Shown: piece after piece, positions 22,990 through 33,560 of the stretch | Numbering within the stretch: position 1 is the stretch's first letter | How the letters are laid out: the number at the start of each line of letters is the position of its first letter | Assembly (NCBI GenBank): GCA_037447655.1 | Contig: JBBHKE010000956.1 | Coordinates: 102,079 to 166,078 of the forward strand | DNA from: Zygnema cylindricum | Lineage: Eukaryota; Streptophyta; Zygnematophyceae; Zygnematales; Zygnemataceae | Length of the DNA: 64,000 nucleotides | Reading direction: 5' to 3' | Notes under the pieces: model-generated | The model's input: the letters and a program-made list of their open reading frames with translations, nothing else | Database searches by the model: none | Told to the model about the DNA's origin: nothing | Program-made: the position numbers and the translations under genes

Positions 22990-23275
22990 GTAGAGGTAGG
23001 GAGAGGAAGGGATGGAGAGGAGAAAAGGAAGGAGGAACAGAAATGATCTAGAGAAATGAGGGAGGAAAAGGAAAGAAAGGGAGAAAGAGGGGATGCAGGG
23101 AGGGAGGGGAGAGCGGGAGGGAGGGAGAGAGTGACGAAGGAAGGTTACAAAAAAATAACATCCAGCCTTACAAAATCCACTGAAGGAAGAGGGGGAGGGG
23201 GGGAGAGAGAGGGAGAGGGAGAGGGAGAGGGAGGGGGGGAGAGAGAGGGAGGAGAGGGAGAGGGAGAGGAGGGAG
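22990..23275. repeat. GA-rich purine tract
   Basis: GGGAGAGGGAGAGGGAG-type units on the plus strand, immediately 3' of the 294-codon minus-strand gene. The plus-strand frame across it is repeat-derived. Confidence 0.8.
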
Positions 23276-23291
23276 ACTTTAAAAGGGAAGT

Positions 23292-24176
23292 TTATGCACC
23301 TGATTCTCCATAATAGAGATGTTTTGACTTTTTTTCGGCTGCCTCTCTCGCTTTCCTTAAACTTTTTTCCAAAACCTCCGAATCCACTCCGGCTATTCTG
23401 GCCATCTCCAACATTTCTTTTTTTCCGGGCAGTGATCCGACATCGGTAAATTTAAAAGAAAGAGGAGAACCTTCGAGAGATTGGTGGAGAGTACTATTAT
23501 TAAGAGACGAAGTTTTTCTTGACCGAAAAGGAGATTGCGTTGGAAAAGTTTTCCATTCCTCCAAGGAAAAAAAATTATTATCATTATTGTTATTACTATT
23601 ATTGTCATTACTAGTATTGTTATTTATACTATTGCCATCTCCGAGAAGATTCTCTTCGGGAAAATTTTCTTCGTGAAAATTCTTTTTGGGAAAATTTTCT
23701 TCGGTCAAATAATGACCGAAACTTTCGTCCGTTTCGGAAAATTCTTCCAAACCGGCGGTCGCAGCGATTTGCGCTGCTTTTTTGAAAAAGGGTTTAAGAA
23801 AAGAAATGAACTCAACAATTTGATTTGTAACGGAAACGAACGAAATAACCGGAGAAGAACTATCCACCGGAGGAAAAAAAGTGGTTTCCTGCGCCAAAAA
23901 AAAAACGGCCCCAGGAATTCCTTTTTCGTTGAGAGTTTTTAAAACGGATTCGATATCGATAACTTGGTTATTTAGCGTTTCCAGAGAAGGGTTCAAGAGA
24001 AATTTCTTCAAAAGAGGAGAAGATTCGGCATAAATCGAGTTACAAAATGGTTGATATTTGGGTATATTTGCTCTTAAATCCAAAATAACATCTCCTTTAT
24101 ATTCGTCCCATTTAGAAAGAAACTCTTCAGCTTCGATTGTCGATTGAAATGAATCGTCACTCGGAACCGAGGCCAT
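23292..24176 (-). CDS. Hypothetical Asn-rich protein (294 aa)
   Basis: A complete frame from ATG to stop, starting MASVPSDDSF. The first 170 residues have the mixed composition of a folded, probably helical domain, including EAEEFLSKWDEYKGDVILDL and a hydrophobic stretch FISFLKPFFKKAAQIAATA. They are followed by an E-N-F-P repeat (EENFPKKNFHEENFPEEN) and an Asn-rich linker. The C terminus is helical and basic (EMARIAGVDSEVLEKSLRKA). No family is recognised. It is head-to-tail with the 1288-codon gene about 2.4 kb downstream. The upstream 260 bp are a minisatellite. Introns are not needed to explain the frame, but more exons cannot be excluded. Confidence 0.6.
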   Translation of the reverse strand: MASVPSDDSFQSTIEAEEFLSKWDEYKGDVILDLRANIPKYQPFCNSIYAESSPLLKKFLLNPSLETLNNQVIDIESVLKTLNEKGIPGAVFFLAQETTFFPPVDSSSPVISFVSVTNQIVEFISFLKPFFKKAAQIAATAGLEEFSETDESFGHYLTEENFPKKNFHEENFPEENLLGDGNSINNNTSNDNNSNNNNDNNFFSLEEWKTFPTQSPFRSRKTSSLNNSTLHQSLEGSPLSFKFTDVGSLPGKKEMLEMARIAGVDSEVLEKSLRKAREAAEKKSKHLYYGESGA

Positions 24177-24184
24177 TAATTTCT

Positions 24185-24445
24185 ATAACCCTAAAAAAAC
24201 CCTAACATAATCTTAGAAACCTGAAATAATCTCAAAAACCTAAAATATTCTCAAAAACCTAAAATAATCTCAAAAACCTAAAATATTCTCAAAAACCAAA
24301 AATATTCTCAAAAACCGAAAATATTCTCAAAAACCTGAAGTACTCTCTAAAACCTAAAATAATATCAAAAAGCTGAAATAATCTCGAAAACCATAAAATA
24401 ATCTCAAAAACTAAAATAGCCTCAAATCCTAAAATAATATGGAAC
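24185..24445. repeat. 19-bp minisatellite in the promoter region of the 294-codon gene
   Basis: About a dozen imperfect copies of AATAATCTCAAAAACCTAA and variants. It begins within 10 bp of the ATG, so it occupies the likely 5' UTR and core promoter. Confidence 0.75.
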
Positions 24446-24796
24446 AACCGAAAACTCTGGGAATACTCAACAGGGAATATTTGTTTAAGAAACACCAAAA
24501 ACAAACCGAAGAAAAAACGGTTTATAAACTTGAAACCAATACTGATTTTTTTTCCATAAAAGCGAAATAAACGGGCAAAAGGAAAAAAAATAAAATCGGA
24601 AAAAATCTAAAAGAGACACTCCAAGAAAATGTTGCGAATAAAATCTACTAATTTTAGAAAGGAAATCGATGAACAGTCTTTGTTTAAAAAACCTAAGAAA
24701 GGAGTAAATAAACAGTATCGAGCGAGAACTGGAACTCAAACTGGAATTTTAACTGCCAAAATAGGAACGAATCCTTTGCAAAATTTTCAAAACTTT
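24446..24796. other. Intergenic, no gene seen
   Basis: AT-rich. A 68-codon plus frame (24629-24835) is basic and Thr/Gln-containing, without recognisable motif. Confidence 0.35.
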
Positions 24797-25455
24797 GAGA
24801 CAGTACAGTACAGTATTGTACTGTATTCACATTAACATTTTAGTATTTTACTGAATCATCATACGTTTCTGGAGAAGGATCTTATATCTAATTATCTACA
24901 GTACAGTAAGGGTATCGAACAAGCCCCCATACAAGTGTGGGACCTTCGGCACCTCGCGGCACCTCGCGCCGACATTCGGCACCTCTTGGGATCGGGTACG
25001 AGAAATAGGGTTTTGGGGTTTGGGTTGTTTTTTTAATAAAAAAAAACAAAAACAGAAAAAATAAACCCTAAACGAGCGGTCGCGGACGTCTTCGGCACCC
25101 CGGAGGGCCAAAAAGTTGCAAGATTCAGTACAGTACTGTACTGTACTGTAGTGCATTATACATTATTTATTTTTATCAGTAGTGATTTTCAGTACAGTAC
25201 AGCATGGCTGCTGATACAGAAAAACAGAAAATCTAGGGTTTGCAAAAGGAGAGACTGTTATAACTACAATACAGTACTACATGTGAATCTCTACAGGTAC
25301 TATAGTACAGGTCAGCCTGAAATTTCGTATTTTAGCTATTCCGTGTACCTTGGTACAATAAAGAAAGTACAGTGCTGTAGTACAGTAATCAATTCATACA
25401 AAAAAGGACGTCAACATCTACAGTACAGTACTGTACTGTAATGTAATGTACAGTA
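24797..25455. repeat. Cluster of CAGTACAG/CTGTACTG palindromes
   Basis: Self-complementary runs of CAGTAC units occur near 24800, 25127, 25195, 25268 and 25370. A perfect 22-bp palindrome at 25419-25440 has arms TACAGTACAGT and ACTGTACTGTA. Between them, near 24945-24985, lies a CGGCACCTCGCG repeat. Shorter versions (CAGTACTGTA) also occur near 7140, 49015, 52357 and 52411. Confidence 0.75.
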
Positions 25456-25515
25456 CTACTGTACTATAGACCTGTCTGATAGAATGTCGTTTTTGGAAAT
25501 AATGCACGGGAGCCA

Positions 25516-25914
25516 ATGAAACCTCAGAAGATACGGATTCTGTTTTCCTTAACAGAGTCAGCCACGCCATTTGACGAATTGTCAGAATCGTGTCAAGATT
25601 TTTACGGGATTCGCGGGTACATTGGCTGTAAGGGAGTACTGGTTTGTCTTTTTTTACACGTAGGTAATTCTAAAAGTATGTTTGTCAAATATTTGAGCGA
25701 CAAGAAATTATGGACGGAAAACAATATTGAACGTAAGTGGCTGCTTGCGCCGGATGACGTTCGACCACACGTGATAAAAATTAAAAACTTTTATTTCTTT
25801 CAGAATTTTGACAGAAATTTATTGCAAAACGACCGACATCGCGGAAAAGACAAAACGATGTACTCTCACTCTAACAAAAAGGATAGCCGCGCGGAATCCA
25901 TCAAAATCTTCTGA
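25516..25914 (+). CDS. Hypothetical 132-codon ORF
   Basis: An ATG frame starting MKPQKIRILFSLTESATPF. It has a Cys-containing central part (QDFYGIRGYIGCKGVLVCLF) and a basic, Asn/Lys/Arg-rich C terminus. Composition is more protein-like than most random frames here. There is no recognisable family, no conserved neighbour and no signal for introns. It may equally be a chance frame. Confidence 0.25.
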   Translation: MKPQKIRILFSLTESATPFDELSESCQDFYGIRGYIGCKGVLVCLFLHVGNSKSMFVKYLSDKKLWTENNIERKWLLAPDDVRPHVIKIKNFYFFQNFDRNLLQNDRHRGKDKTMYSHSNKKDSRAESIKIF

Positions 25915-26543
25915 CAATGCGTCAAATTCCTTGGCAGAATCTTTCCACGAAAACAAAATTTACCACGTCAACGACAATCTGTCAAAAAAATTTGTAATAG
26001 ATTAAGATTTGATTTTGGCCGTAGAAAGTCTGTTGCACGACTGTGTAAAGAATGGGTAAACTACAAAATTTTAGGCTGATTTGTAATTAATATAGAGATT
26101 CACATGTAGCAGTTATTTAAAAACTCCTTGCAAAATCCGTTCTAGGAATTCTCCGACTTTCTTAGGGTTTCCACTTTTCTAGCTGTGAAAGAGTGAACCA
26201 CAGGTAAGCGACTCAGCAAGAATCCTTTATCAATTTCCACACTATATTTTATGTACTTGAAGACATAACGAACGTGTTGCAACATTGTGAAACTTTTACG
26301 AACAAGTTAAGATTGTCCAATAGGATTCTTGCATGATTGACACACCGACATTGGTGGGTACCATTGACAGCGATGAATCTGTCAGAGTCGTACAGTTCTG
26401 TCACACGACTGACTCAATCATCCTAAAGCTGACTGCTGAGTTTTAACGGTAGCTAAATCGCCGCTGCGGCTCATCGGACGGTCCATATCGGTATGATTTA
26501 CTAGTTTGTCGATCATTTGTCCGAATGGTACAGTCAGGAGCTT
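25915..26543. other. Intergenic, no gene seen
   Basis: No supported feature before the double hairpin. Confidence 0.4.
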
Positions 26544-26590
26544 AGATTCTGATGTTAGGGTTTTACAGTAAAACCCTAACATCAGAATCT
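26544..26590. repeat. 47-bp near-perfect palindrome (hairpin 1)
   Basis: The arm AGATTCTGATGTTAGGGTTT is mirrored by AAACCCTAACATCAGAATCT around a TAC.GTA centre with a single odd base. It abuts hairpin 2 without any spacer. Confidence 0.95.
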
Positions 26591-26635
26591 ACAGCTATGA
26601 CAAAAAGTAAAACTTTTACTTTTTGTCATAGCTGT
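26591..26635. repeat. 45-bp perfect-arm palindrome (hairpin 2)
   Basis: The arm ACAGCTATGACAAAAAGTAA is mirrored by TTACTTTTTGTCATAGCTGT around a short A-C-T centre. It begins at the base after hairpin 1 ends. The two hairpins have unrelated sequences. Confidence 0.95.
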
Positions 26636-27156
26636 ACCTCAGGAGTGACGTAAGGCAGCACTAGAGATCCGAGCTGGCATATGTACAAAAAGCCAAATAC
26701 TACCAGTATGATCGTTGTACTCGAAAACTCGAAGCCGTACATATAAAGGCTCCATTTTTGACTTTCTGGCAGTACAGTGTACTGAGCCTCCTTTAAGATT
26801 TTCAAATCATACCGGCCGACTCGCTGCCAGTTTTTAAGGGCTCGGCTCCATTTATGGACCACTTTGAGTCACAGTTTCTAGCCGTCCAATTCCGATCTGT
26901 GTGGACGGACGGTAGGAACAAGCTATAAAAATTGTTAGCCCAAAGTTCGTACGGTGCACCGACTCGTCAAGCACGTGATGCATGACAGAGTCCCTTAGCA
27001 TGAGATTTTGTCAGTCCCATAGGAAATTATTGTCGTTTGTCGCTATTGAAAGTAAGTTAACCGCGTCCACCACCGGGGCAATAAAACTGTGTACGGTCTC
27101 GCCATGTCAGTAACCTCGGGGGTCGACCCAGCTCCTAAACGACAGACGACCGGAGG
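26636..27156. other. Intergenic, no gene seen
   Basis: No supported feature. The minus frame at 26626-26862 has no motif. It ends where copia A sequence begins near 27157. Confidence 0.4.
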
Positions 27157-27756
27157 TCTAACATCTTATTGGAGGTGGATTGGAGGAAGCCATGAAATTA
27201 GACAAAAGAAAGATCAATGCATTGGAGAGAGAAATTGATTTGTATTTGGGATGATTTCATTGAGTGAGAAAATTCACTTATATACAAAATACACAGTGCT
27301 AATTACTGTGGAGTCTAAGCGCTCTTTGGTGCGCTGTAACTAAAAGGATCCTAGTCAAGATTCTAATACATCTGTTCAAGATTTTAAGTGACTAGATTCT
27401 AATGTATGTAGACTAGATTCTAACGTAAGTTAGCTTGTAACGGATTGACTTTAGGTCGCAATGTACAAAAGTAATTAAGACCTAAAGTAACGACGTAGAC
27501 TCAAGCGACAAAGAGTACGAAGATAAAATTAAAGTACAAAAGAGAATTAAAACAAACAAAAAACATACATAGAAAAAGAGAGACCGTCGCCCAAAGAACT
27601 TGTACGTAGGGCGACAAGACTGGACCGACGCATGTAGAGTACGACAAGACCAAGACCGGACCGACGCATGTAACGATGGGTACGGACGAGACCAAGCCCG
27701 GACCGACGTATGCAATGAGGAGCACGGACAAAACTAACGCTAAATGACCCTTAACA
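27157..27756 (-). mobile_element. Copia A LTR followed by a truncated gag start (minus strand)
   Basis: Read on the minus strand, the LTR begins TGTTAAGGGTCATTTAGCG at 27756, directly after a polypurine tract (GAGGGGGGG). It aligns along its length with 47277-47811. Sequence homologous to the copia A leader and gag start (ATGGCTTC at about 27193) follows it, as at 47243, then ends near 27157. So this LTR is the 3' LTR of the pol half at 27757-30269 and also has a gag start on its far side. That arrangement is expected for tandem copies sharing an LTR. Confidence 0.75.
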
Positions 27757-30269
27757 CCCCCCCTCAAGCGAAAACTAGGAAGTAGATTGAGATGAAAAGA
27801 AAGGAAATTTAGCCAGGAGGAGAAGGAAGACGAAGGTCGGAGGAGAGGTGATGCTGCTCAAAGTGAGGGCGATGAAGAGCCTTGGTGAGATAATCGGCCA
27901 CTTGGTCAGCGGATTTGACATAAAGAAACTGGAGAGTGCCATCTTCGACCCGCTCCCGAGAGTAATGATACTGAATGTCGATGTGCTTCGTTCGCTTGTG
28001 GTGAACATGATTGCGGATCAAAGCAAGGGCTCCTTAGGAATCGAAAAAAATAGGAGTAGGGACTGAAGGGGGAAATTCAAGATTGGAAAGCAGAGTCCGA
28101 AGCCAGAAAGCTTTCTTGGCGGCAGGACAAGCGGCCATATATTCCGCCTCAGTGATGGAGCATGCCGTGGTAGGTTGCTTTCTGCATGACCAAGAGATAA
28201 GACCATTGCCCAAAAAGAAGCACGAGCCAGTGGTGGAACGGCGGGAAAGCTCATCTTGTGCCCAATCTGAATCAGCAAAACGCGTAAGAGCACTAGAGCC
28301 AGAGGAAAAATATGCAAGACAAAGAGTTTTAGTGCCCTGTAGATAACGAAATACACGTTTGGCTACGACAAGATGATCAAGAGAAGGACGTTGGAGGAAT
28401 TGACTGAGTTTAGTGACAGCTGTGGCAATGTCAGGACAGGTGGCCTGCATGGCGTACATAAGGGCTCCGACCATCGAGCGGTAAGTGGAATGGAGGGAGG
28501 GGGAGACAAGGGATTCAGTGGAAGGGAGGAGAGGGGCGTTGGCATCCAAAAGAGTGGAAAGGGAGGAGGACTCTCCCATGCCAAACCGTTCCAAAAGATC
28601 AAAGATAAAGGTCTTCTGATAGACGGAGAGGGTGCAAGTTGAGCGATACTAGAAACTTGAATGCCCAAATAATACTGAGCTCACCTAGATCGGCCATGTC
28701 AAAATGGGTTTGAAGGAGAGATTTGACAGTAGAGATTTCAGAGAGGGAACGACCAGCAAGAAGTAGATCATTGACAAAGATGGCAACAATGATGAAACAG
28801 GTGTCGGAGCCGCGAGAGTAAATGCTAAAATAAACATCAATTCGGGTAAATCCTTCTTTCCGCATAATAACATCTATATTATGGTTCTATACACGAGGGG
28901 ATTGTTTTAATCCATAGATTGTTTTAATGAGATGGCAAACCAGATGTTCAGATCCAGGGGAAATATAGCCCTCAGACTGATGCATGTAAATATCCTCGGA
29001 CAAGATCCCATTTAAGAAGGCGTTGTTAACATCCATCTGATGAACATGGAAATCATCTTCAACAGCTAAAGCAAGTAAAGTGTGGATAGATGTTAACCGT
29101 GCAACTGGGGCAAAGGTTTCAGTGAAATCTATACCTTCGATTTGGGAAATGTCCTTCCCCACAAAGCGAGCTTTGTATTTGTCCACTGATCCATCGGCTT
29201 TCTATTTTACACGCAAGACCCATTTTGAGCAGATTGCCTTTCTTCTAGGGGGAAGGGGAACAGAATTCCATAATTTGTTGGAAATTAAGGCATGGAATTT
29301 AGCATCAGCGACAATTTTCAAAAGGGAGGGATTAAGACGTTTTAGGGCAGCTTTGAGAGAGAGAGGGGATGAAATAAGAGAGGTAAGACCCAGCCAAGTA
29401 AGCGTAAGCAAAAGAGGCATGACCTATAGAGGTAATAAGCCGAGAGGGGGGTACTCTAGAATATGCGGGGTTACGGCGAGGTAAAAGAGAGGGCTTAGGA
29501 AGAGGGGAAGTCTTAAGCTTTGGAGGTGAAGTCTCAAGAGGAGTTAAAGGGCCCAAGAAGAGGTGAGTGGGAAAAAATTGTGGGGGAAAGATAGCCAAAA
29601 AGATGATCATCTTGGAAAAGAGGGAGAGAGGAGGTAGTATCTTTGGAATTTGTGGCAGGATGAAGAAGAAGGGCAGGTTATTGGCTGGCAGAAGTGACGG
29701 GAGCAACCGGGAAAACAAAGGGGGTAAGAGAAGATGGAGGAGGGGGACTTGAAGATGATGAGGGAAAAAATATATGAGGATTAGGAGGAGAGGGATGGGA
29801 AGATGTAAGATAGGTGAGGTCAAATGGCTGAAGAGATTGAAAGGGAAGGTTTGGGGGAAGAGGGTCATAAATGGTGAGGGAGGGAAAGTCGGATAATATG
29901 GGAAGAGGGGAAGGGAAGGGCTTATGAGACAAGGGCTAGAGAAGGGGCGTTTCGTTGAAAGTTACTTCTCAGGTGGTGATGACTCGATTTTGAGAAGGGC
30001 TCCAAATGCGGTACGCTTTGGAATTTGGAGTGTATCCAACAAAAATGCCACAAAATGCGCGGGCACCCAATTTGCCGTCTGATTGGATGAGGTATTATAC
30101 CACGCTTCACATCCAAAGATACAAAGGTGGCGTGAATCTTGTTTGACAGATGACCACGCTTCCATTGGAGTAGATTTTGTTAAAGCGTTAGTGGGAAAAG
30201 ATTGCGTAATAATTTGCGTAAACGACATCCTCTGCCCAAAATTCATCATGCAAATTGGAAAAGTACAGT
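27757..30269 (-). pseudogene. Ty1/copia pol remnant (copia A): integrase C-terminus, RT, RNase H
   Basis: Minus-strand pieces appear in copia order. The integrase end (TPMEAWSSVKQDSRHL...FGCEAW, about 30.1 kb) is followed by a Ser/Pro-rich linker at 29.3-29.9 kb. RT follows: DFTETFAPVARLTSIHTLLA and HQMDVNNAFLNG at 28.9-29.2 kb, then the catalytic region at 28.6-28.87 kb. RNase H follows: YRSMVGALMYAM, LTRFADSDWA, SITEAEYMAA. A closing KHIDIQYH and KSADQVADYLTKALH lies at 27.8-28.0 kb. The RT YVDD box reads FVND, losing one catalytic Asp, and frames shift repeatedly, so it is dead. Protease and the integrase core are missing. The right edge is cut by the copia B LTR at 30270. Confidence 0.85.
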
Positions 30270-30479
30270 TGTTGAAATTCAATAGATGCATAGAGTATTT
30301 TCTAGGTCAAAATATATCAGTATAAAAAGGAAAGGAAAAGGTCTGACAGCCTGCCTCCACCGCCTCTCTAGCCACGCTACTTGTTGTAGTCACTGAAGGA
30401 TACAGAGAGTGGTCAAATCATGGTTGCCTTCGTTCAACAGGCACTTGTTTTTAGTAGGTTATTAAAATGATACTTCACA
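30270..30479 (+). mobile_element. Copia B 5' LTR (210 bp)
   Basis: Begins TGTTGAAATTC and ends ACTTCACA, giving TG...CA ends with short inverted termini. A TATAAAAAGG box is at about 30320. It has the same length and sequence family as the solo LTR at 9802 and the truncated 3' LTR at 35645. It is inserted in copia A pol, whose integrase sequence stops at its left border. Confidence 0.75.
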
Positions 30480-31288
30480 GACCCAGGATTTGATCTTGGC
30501 ACTTGTCGTACGTCAAGTTGGCCGATAGCAGTCAACTTCATCCTATTAGTCTAGGACCAATGTTAAATGCTATAGGGTTTGGTAGATATATATCTATTTA
30601 GGAGTGAACAAATTCATTTAACTAAAACTATATACAACATGCATATATACAGTTTTGTAAAGTACGAAGTACGGTATAGTTTTGAAATGGATACCGCGCA
30701 TTTTGTTTTGACAACGAACCAAATATCGCGTAAGTATTTATGACAGCTGGGATTTCATTTTGGAAGTTATCCAATGGCGCACATAATCGTCGAGATCCTG
30801 GAGTGGTCACTTTGGCTTTTTGTGACATGGCATGACCTGGCGCCACATGGAGAGATGACATTTGGTCGAGGGAATTACGGGGAACCTACGGACGAGTAAA
30901 AAGAGGGCACGCGTCCACGTAATAGCCTTGTCGTACATTGGTCGTACAAAAGGTACACCGACACTAGTACTTTTAGGTACGGTATAGTAATATGATTGGT
31001 CCGTACCTTAGTAGACAGGAGTTTTTAGAGAGATTCAGGACTTAGTGTTTTTGGGAATACAGTCTCCTCCCCCTTTGAGGGTTTGTATAAAATAGGCATC
31101 TTTGCCACCCCATAACTTATCGACTGGTTGGCTGTTTTTAGTGATTTTTTTTGCTACGCACTCAAAGGAGTCCTAGCTGCAAAAGGGTGCAATCAAACTA
31201 TCAGTTTGCCTTCTTGGGAAGTAGTGGTTGTGGCTTGAAGCGGGTTAATTGAAACCTATCTAGAGGCTTCTTGAATTTTGTAGTCCAA
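30480..31288 (+). other. Copia B leader region
   Basis: Non-coding sequence between the 5' LTR and gag. No classical primer-binding site (TGG directly after the LTR) is seen. On the minus strand at about 30480-30560 there is a tRNA-like B-box (GATCAAATCC) with a possible A-box (TAGTCTAATAGG), but no convincing cloverleaf. A second TATAAAAT box lies at 31086. The leader is longer than usual, so it may include another decayed insertion. Confidence 0.4.
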
Positions 31289-32343
31289 TGGAGGACATAT
31301 AATTGCAGGTTATGGGCCCACCCCGTAAGGTGCCCACCTTCAATGGATCTAGGTTCATCTATTGGGAAGCCATAATGATGGGGGCTTTGTGAAAAATCGA
31401 TGATGGGGTATCGTTAGTGTACAAGTGAAATGTCCACGTTCGGGAACTCCACCAGGATTTGGAGGAGTTAGGTTTTCTGCAGTAGCGACTGCTTCAGCGG
31501 AGGAGGCAGATGACGGGGACATTAGTGAGTCTCAAAAGAGGAAAGGGAAGGAGACACCCATCACTCTTACTTCCACAACACCAAGAGAGGCGACCGTGAA
31601 GACCGTGGAGAACGATATTCAAATGTGGGAAGACCTAAACATGGCTGCCAAAAACTTCATTCTAAAGCACTTCACTCAAGCTTTGGCCACCCCTCACCTT
31701 CACATTTACAAGGCGGAGGAGTTGTGGGTGAGTTTGGTGGAGATCTATAAAGCTGGTATTATTCAAGAGCTCCAGTTGGCTGAGCAAAAGCTAGTGAGTT
31801 ACACTTACAAAGGAGGAAACACGTTAGATAATTGTAATGATCTTTCTTGTTTGTATATAGAGATGGAAAGTTTCGGGTGGACAGGTACAATGAAGATGAA
31901 AGTTAAAACTCTCATCGTGAAGTTACCAGATGAGTATTATAACATAGTGTACCGCGTACAAGAAATGATTGATAGTTCATAGAAGTGGAATACACTGGTC
32001 CACATGATACTTGTGCAGGAAAACACAATAGAGATTATGAGAGGAGGGAACAACATTCAAGCTCTAGCTGCAAGAAAGGACCGATGGGGGAAGGATCTGA
32101 AGAAACCGTACAAAGGGGAAAGAGATCAGTCTAGAGGACCGAGTCCCCAAAAGGGCCTTTGTCATTTTTGCAAAAAGCCGGGACACTTTATCGCGGATTG
32201 TGTCAAGCTGTCGGAGCTGAGGCTCCAAGAAAACCATGGGTGGGGTTTTTTCGGATGGAAGAAAAAGGCACTTGTGGTCACAAAAATTGCAGGAGAAACC
32301 AAGGACGAGTCCTCTGAGGAGGATGGGGAGCTTCTTTCTTGAC
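31289..32343 (+). pseudogene. Copia B gag, with CCHC zinc knuckle
   Basis: The start region near 31289 encodes PTFNGSRFIYWEAIM, the N-terminal gag pattern of Ty1/copia elements (PxFxGxNYxxW). Stops and a shift follow. A 185-codon frame from 31425 carries the UBN2-like gag core (EDLNMAAKNFILKHF, HIYKAEELWVSLVEIYKA). The frame from 32004 carries the nucleocapsid knuckle CHFCKKPGHFIADC (C-x2-C-x4-H-x4-C) at about 32160. Gag packages the RNA and forms virus-like particles. It is broken by at least two in-frame stops and one frameshift. Confidence 0.8.
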
Positions 32344-33560
32344 AAGAGTCTGGTGGAGAAGGAGATCCCTCAGAGACAAAATTGTGCCCTTAGGGCAATT
32401 CAGGATGCTCCACACGAAGGATGGATCATCGACTCAGGTGCATCCATGCATATGTGTCGTGATAAGCAATTTTTCACTAAGCTAAGAAAGATCCCTACTA
32501 TAGAGATAGAGTACGGGGATGGGAGAGTGGTTACTACATATCTAGTGAGATCAGTAGATCTGAAAGTCATAGTGGAGGGTAAGACTTCTATACTGACATT
32601 CTCAGATGTACTCTACATTCCTCAGTTGAGTAAAAATCTTGTCTCTACATCTGTGTTAGATGACAAAGAGTATGATACCTTCACTAGAAAGGGAGTCTTC
32701 ACAGCTAAGTATGGGGATGAAGTCTTTTTAACGGCAGATAAGGGTAGCCAAGGCATGTTTATGCTTAACCAGAGTAATGAAAAGAAGAATGCTTATTATG
32801 TTGGTGTTCCAAAATTGATGATCTGGCATAAGCGGTTGGGGCATGTGCATTTTGAAAGGTTGAGGGAAATGAAGAAGCTTGATGCAGGGGAAGGCATTTG
32901 GTTGGTGATAATGAAATGGTGGATGATTGTAGTGGATGTGCTCAAGGAAAAGCTACAGACTTCCTTTTCCCAAGGCCACCCTATATAGGGGGAAAAGGTA
33001 CTAGATCTAGTTCACATAGATATCTGGGACCTGGAAGAGCACCTTCGGTTGGAGGGAAGAGGTTTCTATTAAAAAAAACCGATGACTATTCTAGGTACTC
33101 TAGAGTCTACTTCCTAGAAACCAAGTCTGAACACCAACTTACTTCAAAAAATATAGAGCCTGGAGTGAGAAGTTGCATGGAACCCCCATTAAGAGAACAA
33201 GGAGGGATAATGGGGGAGAATATACCTCTAACCATTTTGAGGAATACCTGAGAGATAAGGGAGTTCAGTACCAGAAAACTATACCATATAACGCGAAACA
33301 AAATGTGGTAGCTAAAAGATTGAACCGAACACTATGAGATATTGTATCTAGTATGTTGGCTGACAAGAAAACAGGAAAAAGATTTTGGGGAGAAGCCATA
33401 AACTATGCAAACTACATTAAGAAGAGAGTCCTTACCTCACTCGTAAATGGAATGACACCTTATGAGAGATGGGTTGGAAGGAAACAAGATATCTCACACC
33501 TTAAAAAATTCGATAGCCAAGTTTACAGTCTTGATACGGATAAGAAAAACTAGAAACTAG
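32344..33560 (+). pseudogene. Copia B protease and integrase, decayed
   Basis: The aspartic protease motif WIIDSGASMHMC lies at about 32422. The GAG-pre-integrase domain follows at about 32815 (MIWHKRLGHVHFERL), with its zinc-binding Cys residues near 32930. Integrase core traces are TDDYSRYSRVYFLE at about 33080, LNRTL next to a TGA stop at 33335-33337, and GMTPYERWVGRK at about 33450. The middle of the integrase is frameshifted and the catalytic D-D-E cannot be read in one frame. A stop follows at about 33551. Confidence 0.8.

Noticed and set aside
24185-24445. Possible CRISPR-like array because of regular 19-bp units
   Set aside because: Units are contiguous, degenerate and AT-rich without unique spacers, in a clearly eukaryotic context. 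It is a minisatellite.
28083-28642. Plus-strand ORFs in the copia A region
   Set aside because: Antisense shadows of RNase H and RT, which match copia motifs on the minus strand.
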